From: DSVZ01 sp964568145
GTDB lineage: Bacteria; Verrucomicrobiota; Verrucomicrobiia; Limisphaerales; J093
Assembly: GCA_964568145.1 (NCBI GenBank)
Contig: CAZMOZ010000015.1
Span: forward strand, 1-64,000
Length of the DNA stretch: 64,000 nucleotides
Direction: 5' to 3'
A model generated the notes under the pieces. The model had not been told where the DNA came from and did no database searches. It saw only the letters and a program-made list of their open reading frames with translations. The number at the start of each line of letters is the position of its first letter. The first letter of the stretch is position 1. The translations under genes were made by a program, and so were the position numbers. Shown piece by piece: positions 43,228 through 50,144 of this stretch.

Positions 43228-43286
43228 CCGAAAACCGAAGTTGGGCAGGCGGGACGCGCTGCGCTGGGGTCAACTCCGGTTTTCGG
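43228..43286. repeat. 59-bp inverted-repeat element CCGAAAACCGAAGTTG, copy A
   Basis: CCGAAAACCGAAGTTG pairs with CAACTCCGGTTTTCGG (one mismatch) around a loop that starts GGCAGGCGGGACGCGC. The copy at 50033-50091 has the same length and a similar loop. It lies just behind the DsbD-like gene and could act as a 3' hairpin. Confidence 0.85.
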
Positions 43287-43377
43287 GCTGAATATTTGCG
43301 GGCGCGGTGTGCTCTGATTACAGTGGCATCTGGCGGCCAGCGGCAATTCTTCCGCCGGCCCAAAATAGCAACGGCGT

Positions 43378-43974
43378 ATGATCAAGACCGCACTTTCAGC
43401 AGTTCTGGCGTTAGCGCTGACGGCCTTGGCGGATGTCAAGGTCAGCCAGCCAGCGCCCGATTTCACAGCCAGGGACATCAACGGCAAAACGCACCGGCTG
43501 AGCGATTACCAAGGCAAGATCGTGGTGCTGGAGGCCTACAACCTGGACTGCCCGTTCTGCGCCAACCATTACAAGACCGGTGCCATGCAGGCCTTGCAAG
43601 CGGCTGTGACCAGCAAGGGTGGCGTGTGGCTGGTGGTCAATTCCACGCACACCAGCAACCCGTCGTACCGTACAACCGAAGCCGCGCGCAAGGAGTTCGC
43701 CGCCCAAGGCATGAAGGCAACCGCCTGGCTGGACGACAGTTCCGGCGCGATTGGCCGGTTGTACGGCATGAAGACCACGCCCCACATGTTCGTGATTGAT
43801 ACGCGCGGCGTGCTGGCCTACCAAGGTGCGATTGACGACCGCGCGTCGTCTTCGGGCGATCCCAGGACCGCCAAGAACTACGTGAAACTGGCGGTGGAAG
43901 CCTTGTTGGCGGGTAAACCCGTTCCGGTGACGGAAACCAAGCCTTACGGCTGCGGCGTGAAGTACGCGGAGTAA
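43378..43974 (+). CDS. Exported thioredoxin-fold (redoxin/TlpA-like) protein
   Basis: This 198-residue protein has a signal peptide (ALSAVLALALTALA) and an AhpC/TSA-thioredoxin fold: QPAPDFTARDINGKTHRLSD, active-site CPFC (Cys58-Cys61) and YGMKTTPHMFVIDTRGVLAY with the cis-proline region. Cys58-x-x-Cys61 could reduce thiols outside the cytoplasm and be recharged by the DsbD-like protein encoded 160 bp upstream. There is also a C-terminal Cys (YGCGVKYAE). Partners and substrate are unknown. Start is ATG 43378. Confidence 0.9.
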   Translation: MIKTALSAVLALALTALADVKVSQPAPDFTARDINGKTHRLSDYQGKIVVLEAYNLDCPFCANHYKTGAMQALQAAVTSKGGVWLVVNSTHTSNPSYRTTEAARKEFAAQGMKATAWLDDSSGAIGRLYGMKTTPHMFVIDTRGVLAYQGAIDDRASSSGDPRTAKNYVKLAVEALLAGKPVPVTETKPYGCGVKYAE

Positions 43975-44016
43975 CCGCCTGTCTTGCCCCGCTTCCGCCT
44001 GCCGGTCAGACCGGTC

Positions 44017-45171
44017 ATGCGGACCATTTACCTCGACTACAACGCCACGACGCCCTTGGACCCGGCGGTGCAGGCCGCCATGGAGCCTTTCTTGTGCGAA
44101 GTGTTCGGAAATCCTTCCAGCACACATGCGGTTGGACGCCAAGCTCGCGCCTCGCTGGATGAATTCCGGGAGCGTGTGGCCAGGCTCTGGGCCTGCCGGC
44201 CTTCCGAGGTCATTTTCACGTCCGGCGGCACGGAGGCCAACAACTTGGCTGTGCTGGGAACCGCACGGGCGCTGAAAGATCGAGGCCGCCACTTGGTGAC
44301 TTCAGCCATCGAGCATCCATCCGTGCTGCGGCCTTTCGAGTACTTGGCCAAGCACGAAGGATTTGACTTATCCATAGTTAGGCCTGACCCAATCGGTAGA
44401 ATACAGCCAGAGGCCGTTTTCGCTGCGTTGCGTGACGACACGATCTTGGTCTCGGTGATGGCGGCAAACAACGAGATTGGTACGCTGCAGCCAGTGTCGG
44501 TCATTGGACGGCAGGTTCGGGAACGGGGCATTGTGTTCCACACCGATGCTTCTCAATGGTTTGGCAAGGAGCCAGTGCAGACTATTTCTGACTTTGAGGC
44601 GGACCTAGTCACCTGCTGTGCGCACAAGTTTCATGGACCCAAAGGTGCGGGCGCCTTATTCGTGCGGTCACCTTTGAAGCCACACTCGCTCCATCTGGGT
44701 GGCAGTCAGGAAAACGAGCACCGTGGCGGCACTGAAAACTTGGCAGCCGTTGCCGGGCTCGTACTGGCTTTGGAAATGCATGTTTCTACTCCAGCATTCT
44801 CGAGGTCTGCACTGGCACCTATGATCCAGCGGCTGGAAAAACAGGTGCTTGAAGTGGCAGGTGTGCGCCGTTGGGGGCCTTCGCTGGAAGAACGGCTGGT
44901 TAACACGCTCACTGTCAGCGTTGATGGCTGTGACAGCCTGTCTTTGCTCGTCGGCTTGGACTTGGAAGGCATCTGCATCTCCAGCGGTTCTGCCTGTTCC
45001 GCCGGTTCTCTCGAACCTTCACGAGTACTGCTGAGCTTGGGTGCCTCGGTTTCCGAGGCATCTAGCATGGTGCGCTTTTCGTTGGGCCGGGACACGACTT
45101 TGGCGGACATCGAGACCGCTACCACTGTCTTTCGTGGCGTGGTACAACGGGTGCGCAACCAGCCGGAATGA
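44017..45171 (+). CDS. Cysteine desulfurase (NifS/IscS family)
   Basis: This PLP enzyme of 384 residues takes sulfur from cysteine to form a persulfide on Cys327. It has YLDYNATTPLDPAV at the N-terminus, His100 (SAIEHPSV) over the cofactor, Lys204 in CCAHKFHGPKGAG as Schiff base and the catalytic loop SSGSACSAGSLEPSRVL. I start at ATG 44017; 11 upstream residues are not family-like. There is no IscU, SufE or tRNA thiolase gene adjacent. Base composition is visibly lower in GC than its neighbours over 44300-45130, and codon choice shifts with it, which may mean transfer. Confidence 0.93.
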   Translation: MRTIYLDYNATTPLDPAVQAAMEPFLCEVFGNPSSTHAVGRQARASLDEFRERVARLWACRPSEVIFTSGGTEANNLAVLGTARALKDRGRHLVTSAIEHPSVLRPFEYLAKHEGFDLSIVRPDPIGRIQPEAVFAALRDDTILVSVMAANNEIGTLQPVSVIGRQVRERGIVFHTDASQWFGKEPVQTISDFEADLVTCCAHKFHGPKGAGALFVRSPLKPHSLHLGGSQENEHRGGTENLAAVAGLVLALEMHVSTPAFSRSALAPMIQRLEKQVLEVAGVRRWGPSLEERLVNTLTVSVDGCDSLSLLVGLDLEGICISSGSACSAGSLEPSRVLLSLGASVSEASSMVRFSLGRDTTLADIETATTVFRGVVQRVRNQPE

Positions 45172-45249
45172 GTTCGTTGGCCCTGAATAACTGGCAATTC
45201 ACCGCGCGAAGGCAAGGCGATTCACACCCACCACGGCTTGCGGCACAGG

Positions 45250-45258
45250 TTATCCACA
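45250..45258 (+). promoter_or_regulatory. Perfect DnaA box upstream of dnaN
   Basis: TTATCCACA matches the DnaA-box consensus exactly. A one-mismatch box, CTATTCACA, overlaps the -10 of the dnaN promoter at 45313-45321. DnaA could regulate dnaN here, and the boxes could be a remnant or outlier of an origin region. Only one perfect box is seen, so an origin is not claimed. Confidence 0.6.
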
Positions 45259-45290
45259 AGACCCCGAGACCACAACTCCTTGGGCCACGC

Positions 45291-45319
45291 TTGACAATGC
45301 ATTTGGCCTGCCCTATTCA
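45291..45319 (+). promoter_or_regulatory. Strong sigma-70 promoter for dnaN
   Basis: TTGACA (45291-45296), a 17-bp spacer and TATTCA (45314-45319) fit the housekeeping consensus well. Transcription would start near 45326, leaving a 45-base leader before the dnaN ATG. The -10 overlaps a near-consensus DnaA box. Confidence 0.7.
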
Positions 45320-45370
45320 CAGGCCTTAATAATACGCTTCCTTGAACTAGGGACGCCACACACCGTCATC

Positions 45371-46480
45371 ATGAAACTGTCAATAACCAAGGACCAGTTC
45401 TCGCTCGGATTGCAGGCTGTCCAAAATGTCATCGGCGCGCGGACCACGCTGCCGGTGTTGTCCAACGTGCTGTTGCAGGCCGAGGACAACTGGCTCCGGC
45501 TCACCGCCACCGACCTCGACGTCAGCATCTCCTGCACGGTTGAGTCCAAGGTGGTGAAGAAAGGCGCGAGCACCCTCCCGGCGAAACGGTTGCTGAGCAT
45601 CGTGCGCGAGGCGGCCAACCCGGAAATGGATGTCGAGGTGGACGATCACAACGTCTGCACACTCCGCTCCGGACCGTCGGTCTTCAAGCTGCATGGGCTC
45701 TCGGCCGATGATTTCCCGCCTTTGCCCAGGTTCGACGAGAAGAAAGCCATCACGCTGCCGCAGGAAAAGCTGAAAGGCATGTTGCGGCGCACTGCCTTCG
45801 CGGCCTCGACCGACGAAAGCCGCTACATGCTGAACGGCCTGTTCTTCAGCCTCAAGGATCACAAGGTCACCACTGTGGCCACCGACGGACGGCGCCTAGC
45901 GCTGACTGACGAGGAAGCGGATATCGAGCCGGCGGCGCACGCCGAATTCATTGTGCCCAGCAAGGCAGTCGCTGAACTCGCACGGTTGCTTCAAGACAAA
46001 GGCACCTTGGAACTGCGCCACACGGAAAACCAAGCGTCGTTCTTGTTGATCCCGGAAAACGGCGGTTCCGTCCTCATCATCACCAAGCTGGTAGAAGGCA
46101 CTTACCCCAATTACCAGCAGGTCATCCCGCGGGACTGCCGCGAGCGGATCACCCTCCCCCGGGAGGAGTTCCTCCAGGCGTTGCGGCGCGCGGAGATCAT
46201 GACCAGCGACAAGAACAGCTCGGTCAAGCTGACCTTCAGCCGCAACCAGCTTGTCATCACCGCGAACACACCGGAGATCGGCGAGGCCCGTGAAACACTG
46301 AGCCTCAATTACAAGGGCGTGGACTTCGTCATCGCCTTCAACCCGACCTTCCTGGTGGATGCGCTGCGCGCCTTGGATTGCGACGAGGTGTTCTTCGAGC
46401 TGACCGACGAACTCAGTCCGGGCGTGCTCAAGATCAACGGGCCGTTCTTGTACGTGATCATGCCGATGCGGACCAACTGA
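45371..46480 (+). CDS. dnaN: DNA polymerase III beta subunit (sliding clamp)
   Basis: The beta clamp of 369 residues (usual length about 366) forms a ring that holds the replicative polymerase on DNA. The three-domain pattern is clear: MKLSITKDQFSLGLQAVQNV with TLPVLSNVLLQAEDNWLRLT in domain I, AASTDESRYMLNGLFFSL and VATDGRRLAL in domain II, and VEGTYPNYQQVIPRD with the C-terminal YVIMPMRTN that forms the protein-binding pocket. It has its own promoter and a DnaA box. The usual neighbours dnaA and recF are not present; it lies between a cysteine desulfurase and a lipoprotein gene. Confidence 0.97.
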   Translation: MKLSITKDQFSLGLQAVQNVIGARTTLPVLSNVLLQAEDNWLRLTATDLDVSISCTVESKVVKKGASTLPAKRLLSIVREAANPEMDVEVDDHNVCTLRSGPSVFKLHGLSADDFPPLPRFDEKKAITLPQEKLKGMLRRTAFAASTDESRYMLNGLFFSLKDHKVTTVATDGRRLALTDEEADIEPAAHAEFIVPSKAVAELARLLQDKGTLELRHTENQASFLLIPENGGSVLIITKLVEGTYPNYQQVIPRDCRERITLPREEFLQALRRAEIMTSDKNSSVKLTFSRNQLVITANTPEIGEARETLSLNYKGVDFVIAFNPTFLVDALRALDCDEVFFELTDELSPGVLKINGPFLYVIMPMRTN

Positions 46481-46483
46481 GCG

Positions 46484-46508
46484 GCTGCCGGGTGCGGAAT
46501 CCGGCAGC
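46484..46508 (+). terminator. Hairpin after dnaN
   Basis: GCTGCCGG (46484-46491) pairs with CCGGCAGC (46501-46508) around a nine-base loop directly behind the dnaN stop. No U-tract follows, so it is a weak terminator or a 3'-end stabiliser. Confidence 0.4.
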
Positions 46509-46611
46509 GAACTTGCTGACAATTCGTTCGGCGCATACGGCAAACCCGCGGCGGAAAAGACGCTTTACAAGGCGCTCGCGGCCGGTACCGTTGCCTGAAA
46601 CTTGATCGGCT

Positions 46612-47070
46612 ATGCAACGCAAGCAGCTGCTGGTTTTCCCCTTGGTGCTGGGCACCGCTCTTCTGGTGGGCTGCAAAGGCCCGGAGAAGAAACTGGGCCG
46701 TGGCATCACCAACGCCACGGAGTTTGCCCGCATGGGCGAAATCCGGCGCTCGGTGGAACAAAGGGCGCTCTGGGACGGACCGGAAACCGCCTACTCCACC
46801 GGCTTCATCCACGGATTGAACCGGAGCGTGATCCGGACGCTCGTGGGAGTGTACGAAATCGCGACCTTTCCCATCCCGAGCTACGAGCCGTGGCTGAGGC
46901 CCGGCAACCGTTTCATGCCCGACGCCACCGTGGGCCCGGCCTTCCCGGACAGCTACCAGCCCGGCCGGATTGCGGACGGGGTCTTCGAAACTGACATCAG
47001 CCTGGGCTTCTCGGGCGGCGATACCGCGCCTTTTGTGCCCGGCAGCCGGTTCCGCATTTTCGATTACTGA
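46612..47070 (+). CDS. Small lipoprotein, TIGR04073-like (exosortase-associated)
   Basis: This 152-residue protein has a lipoprotein signal (VLGTALLVGC, Cys21). The mature part (KKLGRGITNATEF, GLNRSVIRTLVGVYEIATFP, PSYEPWLRPGNRF) resembles the TIGR04073 family, described as associated with exosortase systems in Verrucomicrobia and relatives. The assignment is from memory of the motif and is moderate. No exosortase is in the window. The gene ends 30 bases before a clear terminator. Its function is unknown. Confidence 0.6.
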   Translation: MQRKQLLVFPLVLGTALLVGCKGPEKKLGRGITNATEFARMGEIRRSVEQRALWDGPETAYSTGFIHGLNRSVIRTLVGVYEIATFPIPSYEPWLRPGNRFMPDATVGPAFPDSYQPGRIADGVFETDISLGFSGGDTAPFVPGSRFRIFDY

Positions 47071-47100
47071 CCGCGTCTTGAGGACGCCCTTCTGAATTGC

Positions 47101-47132
47101 AGGCGCCTGCGTTCCGCGTGAGGCGCCTTTTT
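47101..47132 (+). terminator. Rho-independent terminator before ispE
   Basis: AGGCGCCT at 47101-47108 and 47121-47128 form an 8-bp stem with a 12-base loop, followed by five T residues (47128-47132). It ends transcription of the lipoprotein gene and starts five bases before the ispE ATG, so ispE must have its own promoter or rely on readthrough. Confidence 0.85.
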
Positions 47133-47137
47133 CATTC

Positions 47138-48031
47138 ATGCGTCTGGAACTGCGTTCTCCCTGCAAGGTCAACCTGCTGCTCAACATCCTTGGCCGCCGC
47201 GATGACGGCTTTCACGAAGTGGAGACCGTGTTGCAGCCTGTCGCGCTGTTCGATGAGTTGACTCTGGAAACCGCCGGCGGTGAACTCGCGCTCACGTGCA
47301 GTGATCCCACCCTGCCGGTGGACGCCGGCAACCTGGTCGTCCGCGCGGCGCAAGCTTTCCTGGCAGCCAGCGGTGTCCAGGCGGGCCTGCGGATCCACTT
47401 GGAGAAACGCGTCCCCAGAGCCGCCGGTCTGGGCGGTGGCAGTGCCAACGCGGCCACCACGCTGCGCGGCTTGAACCAGCTTTTCGGGGCACCACTCGGC
47501 GCGGCCCGGCTTCAGGCGCTCGCGGCGCAACTCGGCTCCGACGTGCCGTTCTTCCTGCAAGACCGGCCCGCGCTGGCCACGGGTCGCGGCGAGCACATCC
47601 AGCCGCTGGAGCCTTTCCCCGCCTTGCGCGGAGTCTGGGTGCTGCTCATCCATCCGGGATTCGGCATCGCCACGGCGTGGGCGTATCGAGAGCTGTCAAA
47701 GTTTCCGTCGGCGCTTCGCGGACAGCCCGGCCGGGCCGCGGCGCTGGTGAAAACGTTGCGCCAGGGCGATCTCCCGGCAGCCGCCGCGCAGTTCTACAAC
47801 GCACTCGAGGCCCCGGCGTTTCACAAGTATCCGGTGCTCGAGCTCTGGCAGGAATTTCTGGCGGCACACGGCGCGCGCGCCAGCCGCATGTCCGGCAGCG
47901 GCTCGACCGTGTTTGCGCTGGTGCCCGGTGAGACGGCCGGCGCGGAGTTGCGCGACCGCTTCCAGCGCCAGTTTGGAGACCAGTCTTGGACGGCCGTGGT
48001 GCCGCTGGACGGCGGCGGCGACGGCCGCTGA
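47138..48031 (+). CDS. ispE: 4-diphosphocytidyl-2-C-methyl-D-erythritol kinase
   Basis: IspE of 297 residues phosphorylates CDP-methylerythritol at the 2-OH in the MEP route to isoprenoid precursors. The GHMP ATP loop is PRAAGLGGGSANAA (93-106) and the likely catalytic Asp134 is in GSDVPFFLQ. N-terminal SPCKVNLLLNILGRRDDGFHE and C-terminal SRMSGSGSTVFALV are typical. Start is ATG 47138, directly behind the terminator, with only the terminator sequence in the usual place for a ribosome binding site. The CLC transporter gene follows 49 bp later. Confidence 0.95.
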   Translation: MRLELRSPCKVNLLLNILGRRDDGFHEVETVLQPVALFDELTLETAGGELALTCSDPTLPVDAGNLVVRAAQAFLAASGVQAGLRIHLEKRVPRAAGLGGGSANAATTLRGLNQLFGAPLGAARLQALAAQLGSDVPFFLQDRPALATGRGEHIQPLEPFPALRGVWVLLIHPGFGIATAWAYRELSKFPSALRGQPGRAAALVKTLRQGDLPAAAAQFYNALEAPAFHKYPVLELWQEFLAAHGARASRMSGSGSTVFALVPGETAGAELRDRFQRQFGDQSWTAVVPLDGGGDGR

Positions 48032-48080
48032 ACGCGCACTTTCGGTTCGCCTGCGCCGCGCCGCCCGCTACTCTTCCGCC

Positions 48081-49889
48081 ATGCGCCTGCCGGGGCAAAG
48101 CTGGTCGCGCGCGGTTGCCTGGATCCAGGACTTGATCTCCCGCCGCTGGCGGCAATTGCTGGCCTGGCGCGAGCGGTGGCGGCCCAGAGCGGACACAATC
48201 CATCTGCTCCTGGCCGGCGCGGTGGGGGTGATCGGCGGGCTCACCAACGCCATCTTCTATTTCGCCAACCAGGGCCTGAAGCTCCTCATCCTGGGCCAGC
48301 CGGGCGACCCGGCCGAAATCGCGGAATGGCTGAACCCCTGGCTACGTTTCGCCGTGCCGGCGTGCGGCGGTCTGATGGCGGGGTTGATCCTGCACTGGGG
48401 ACTGCGCATGGTGCCCAGCAAGGGCACGAGCAACCTGCTTGAGGTGGTCGTGGCCGGCGATGGCCGGCTGCCATTCCGGGTCAATCTCATCAAAACCCTG
48501 TCCTCGCTGCTCAGCGTGTCCACGGGCGCCTCGATCGGGCGCGAAGGCCCGATCACCCAGATGAGCGCCACGCTGGCCAGCAAAGGCGGGCAATGGGTGC
48601 AGGCGCCGCCGTACCGCCTGCGGCTGCTGGTGGCGTGCGGCGCCGCAGCGGGCTTGGCGGCGGCGTACAACGCGCCCATCGCCGGGGCGGTGTTTGCCGC
48701 GCAGATCGTGCTGGGCAACTTCGCCATGAACCTCTTCGCCCCGCTGGTCTGCGCCTCGGTCATCGCGGCGGTGGTGTCGCGCAGCTTCTTCGGCATCGAG
48801 CCGCTCTACCGCGTGCCCGAGTTCGAGTTCACCCGCGTGATCCAACTGCCCTGGTTCCTCGTGCTGGGCGCGCTGGCCGGCGGCCTGGGCGCGCTGTTTC
48901 TGCGGCTGCTGCAAAGCGGCGAAGCCGTGGCCCGGCGGCTGAACCAGCCCGTGTTCATCCGGCTCTTCCTGGCCGGCGTGGGCGTGGGCGTGATCGCCTT
49001 GCTCGTGCCGGAGGTCTGGGGCAACGGCTACGCGGTGACCTCGCGCATCCTCGAGAGCAGTCCGCGCTACGACCTGTTTCTGCTGGGCTGCCTGCTGGCC
49101 GCCAAGCTGGTGGCCACGGTCATCACGGTGGGCGCGGGCACGGTGGGCGGCGTGCTCACCCCGACACTCTTCCTGGGCGCGGCGCTGGGCAGCCTGGCCG
49201 GCTCGCTGCTGCACCTGGCGGGCATCGCCGAGCCGCTGCCCAAGGCGGCGTTCGCCCTGGCCGGCATGGGCAGCGTGCTCGCCGCCACCACCCACTCGCC
49301 GTTGATGGCCATGATCCTCGTGTTCGAGATTTCACTGAACTACTCGCTCATGCCCGCCGTTATGCTCGCCTGCGCGGTGGCCACGCTGGTCAGCCGGCGC
49401 CTCCACCCGGCCTCCGTGTACACCGAGCCGCTGCGCCAGAAAGGCCTGCTCGAGGAAACCGAGTCCCAGCGCCTCGGCGCGGCCACGCAGCAGACCGTCG
49501 GCGACCTCATGCACGAATCCATCCCGCCGGTGCCCGAGACCGCGACCTTGCGCGAAATCGGCCAGCGGTTCCTGACCTGCTCGCGCAATTTCCTGCCCGT
49601 GGTGGACGCTGAAGGCCGGCTCAGCGGCCTGGTCGCGCTGCAAGACCTCAAGGCCTACCTCAACGCCGGCCCGGGCTTCGAGGCGGTCATCGCCTACGAC
49701 GTGATGCGCCCGCCACCGCCGTGCCTGACGCCCAACATACACCTGCACGAAGCCCTGCCGCTGCTGCTGAGCAGCGAGCTGCGGCATCTGCCGGTGGTCA
49801 ACAACCGCAACGAGCGCCGCCTGGTGGGCTCGCTGGTCCGCGCCGAGGCGCTGAGCCTGTTTTCCGAGGCCATCGCCACCAAGAACTGA
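48081..49889 (+). CDS. CLC-family chloride transporter with C-terminal CBS pair
   Basis: This 602-residue membrane protein has the CLC pore motifs GREGP (153-157; gating Glu155) and GGVLTPTLF with TSNLL in place of the GSGIP motif. A CBS-domain pair (about 470-595: GDLMHESIPPVPETATL, DVMRPPPPCLTPNIHL) probably binds adenine nucleotides and regulates transport. At the position of the proton-pathway glutamate of exchangers (Glu203 in E. coli ClcA) I read Gln in FAAQIVLGNF, so it could be a channel or uncoupled. I chose ATG 48081; upstream residues overlap ispE and are not family-like. Confidence 0.9.
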   Translation: MRLPGQSWSRAVAWIQDLISRRWRQLLAWRERWRPRADTIHLLLAGAVGVIGGLTNAIFYFANQGLKLLILGQPGDPAEIAEWLNPWLRFAVPACGGLMAGLILHWGLRMVPSKGTSNLLEVVVAGDGRLPFRVNLIKTLSSLLSVSTGASIGREGPITQMSATLASKGGQWVQAPPYRLRLLVACGAAAGLAAAYNAPIAGAVFAAQIVLGNFAMNLFAPLVCASVIAAVVSRSFFGIEPLYRVPEFEFTRVIQLPWFLVLGALAGGLGALFLRLLQSGEAVARRLNQPVFIRLFLAGVGVGVIALLVPEVWGNGYAVTSRILESSPRYDLFLLGCLLAAKLVATVITVGAGTVGGVLTPTLFLGAALGSLAGSLLHLAGIAEPLPKAAFALAGMGSVLAATTHSPLMAMILVFEISLNYSLMPAVMLACAVATLVSRRLHPASVYTEPLRQKGLLEETESQRLGAATQQTVGDLMHESIPPVPETATLREIGQRFLTCSRNFLPVVDAEGRLSGLVALQDLKAYLNAGPGFEAVIAYDVMRPPPPCLTPNIHLHEALPLLLSSELRHLPVVNNRNERRLVGSLVRAEALSLFSEAIATKN

Positions 49890-50032
49890 CTCGGAGGAAC
49901 GCTGTGGCGGGCCGCTGGAACGGCCAAGCCGGCCATTACCAGCGACAACCCGCCGCCGCTTCACGCGAACGCTCACCCCGTCCGGGTCACCTGCCTGCTG
50001 GTGCGAAGCGCGGCTTCGTGCTCGGCTTGGAC

Positions 50033-50091
50033 CCGAAAACCGAAGTTGGACAGGCGGGGCGCACGGCGCCACGGCCAACTTCGGTTTTCGG
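50033..50091. repeat. 59-bp inverted-repeat element CCGAAAACCGAAGTTG, copy B
   Basis: CCGAAAACCGAAGTTGG pairs with CCAACTTCGGTTTTCGG without mismatch around a 25-base loop that starts ACAGGCGGGGCGCACGG. It matches copy A (43228-43286) in length and loop start, and a half copy at 9061-9099. It lies 54 bases before the five-haem protein start. Confidence 0.88.
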
Positions 50092-50144
50092 CTTGAATCG
50101 CATTGCGAGGCGGGCGGAGCGCGGGAAGACTCGCGGCGCCAATC

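Noticed and set aside
45172..45370. Replication origin
   Set aside because: Only one perfect DnaA box and one near match are seen, with no AT-rich unwinding element or box cluster.
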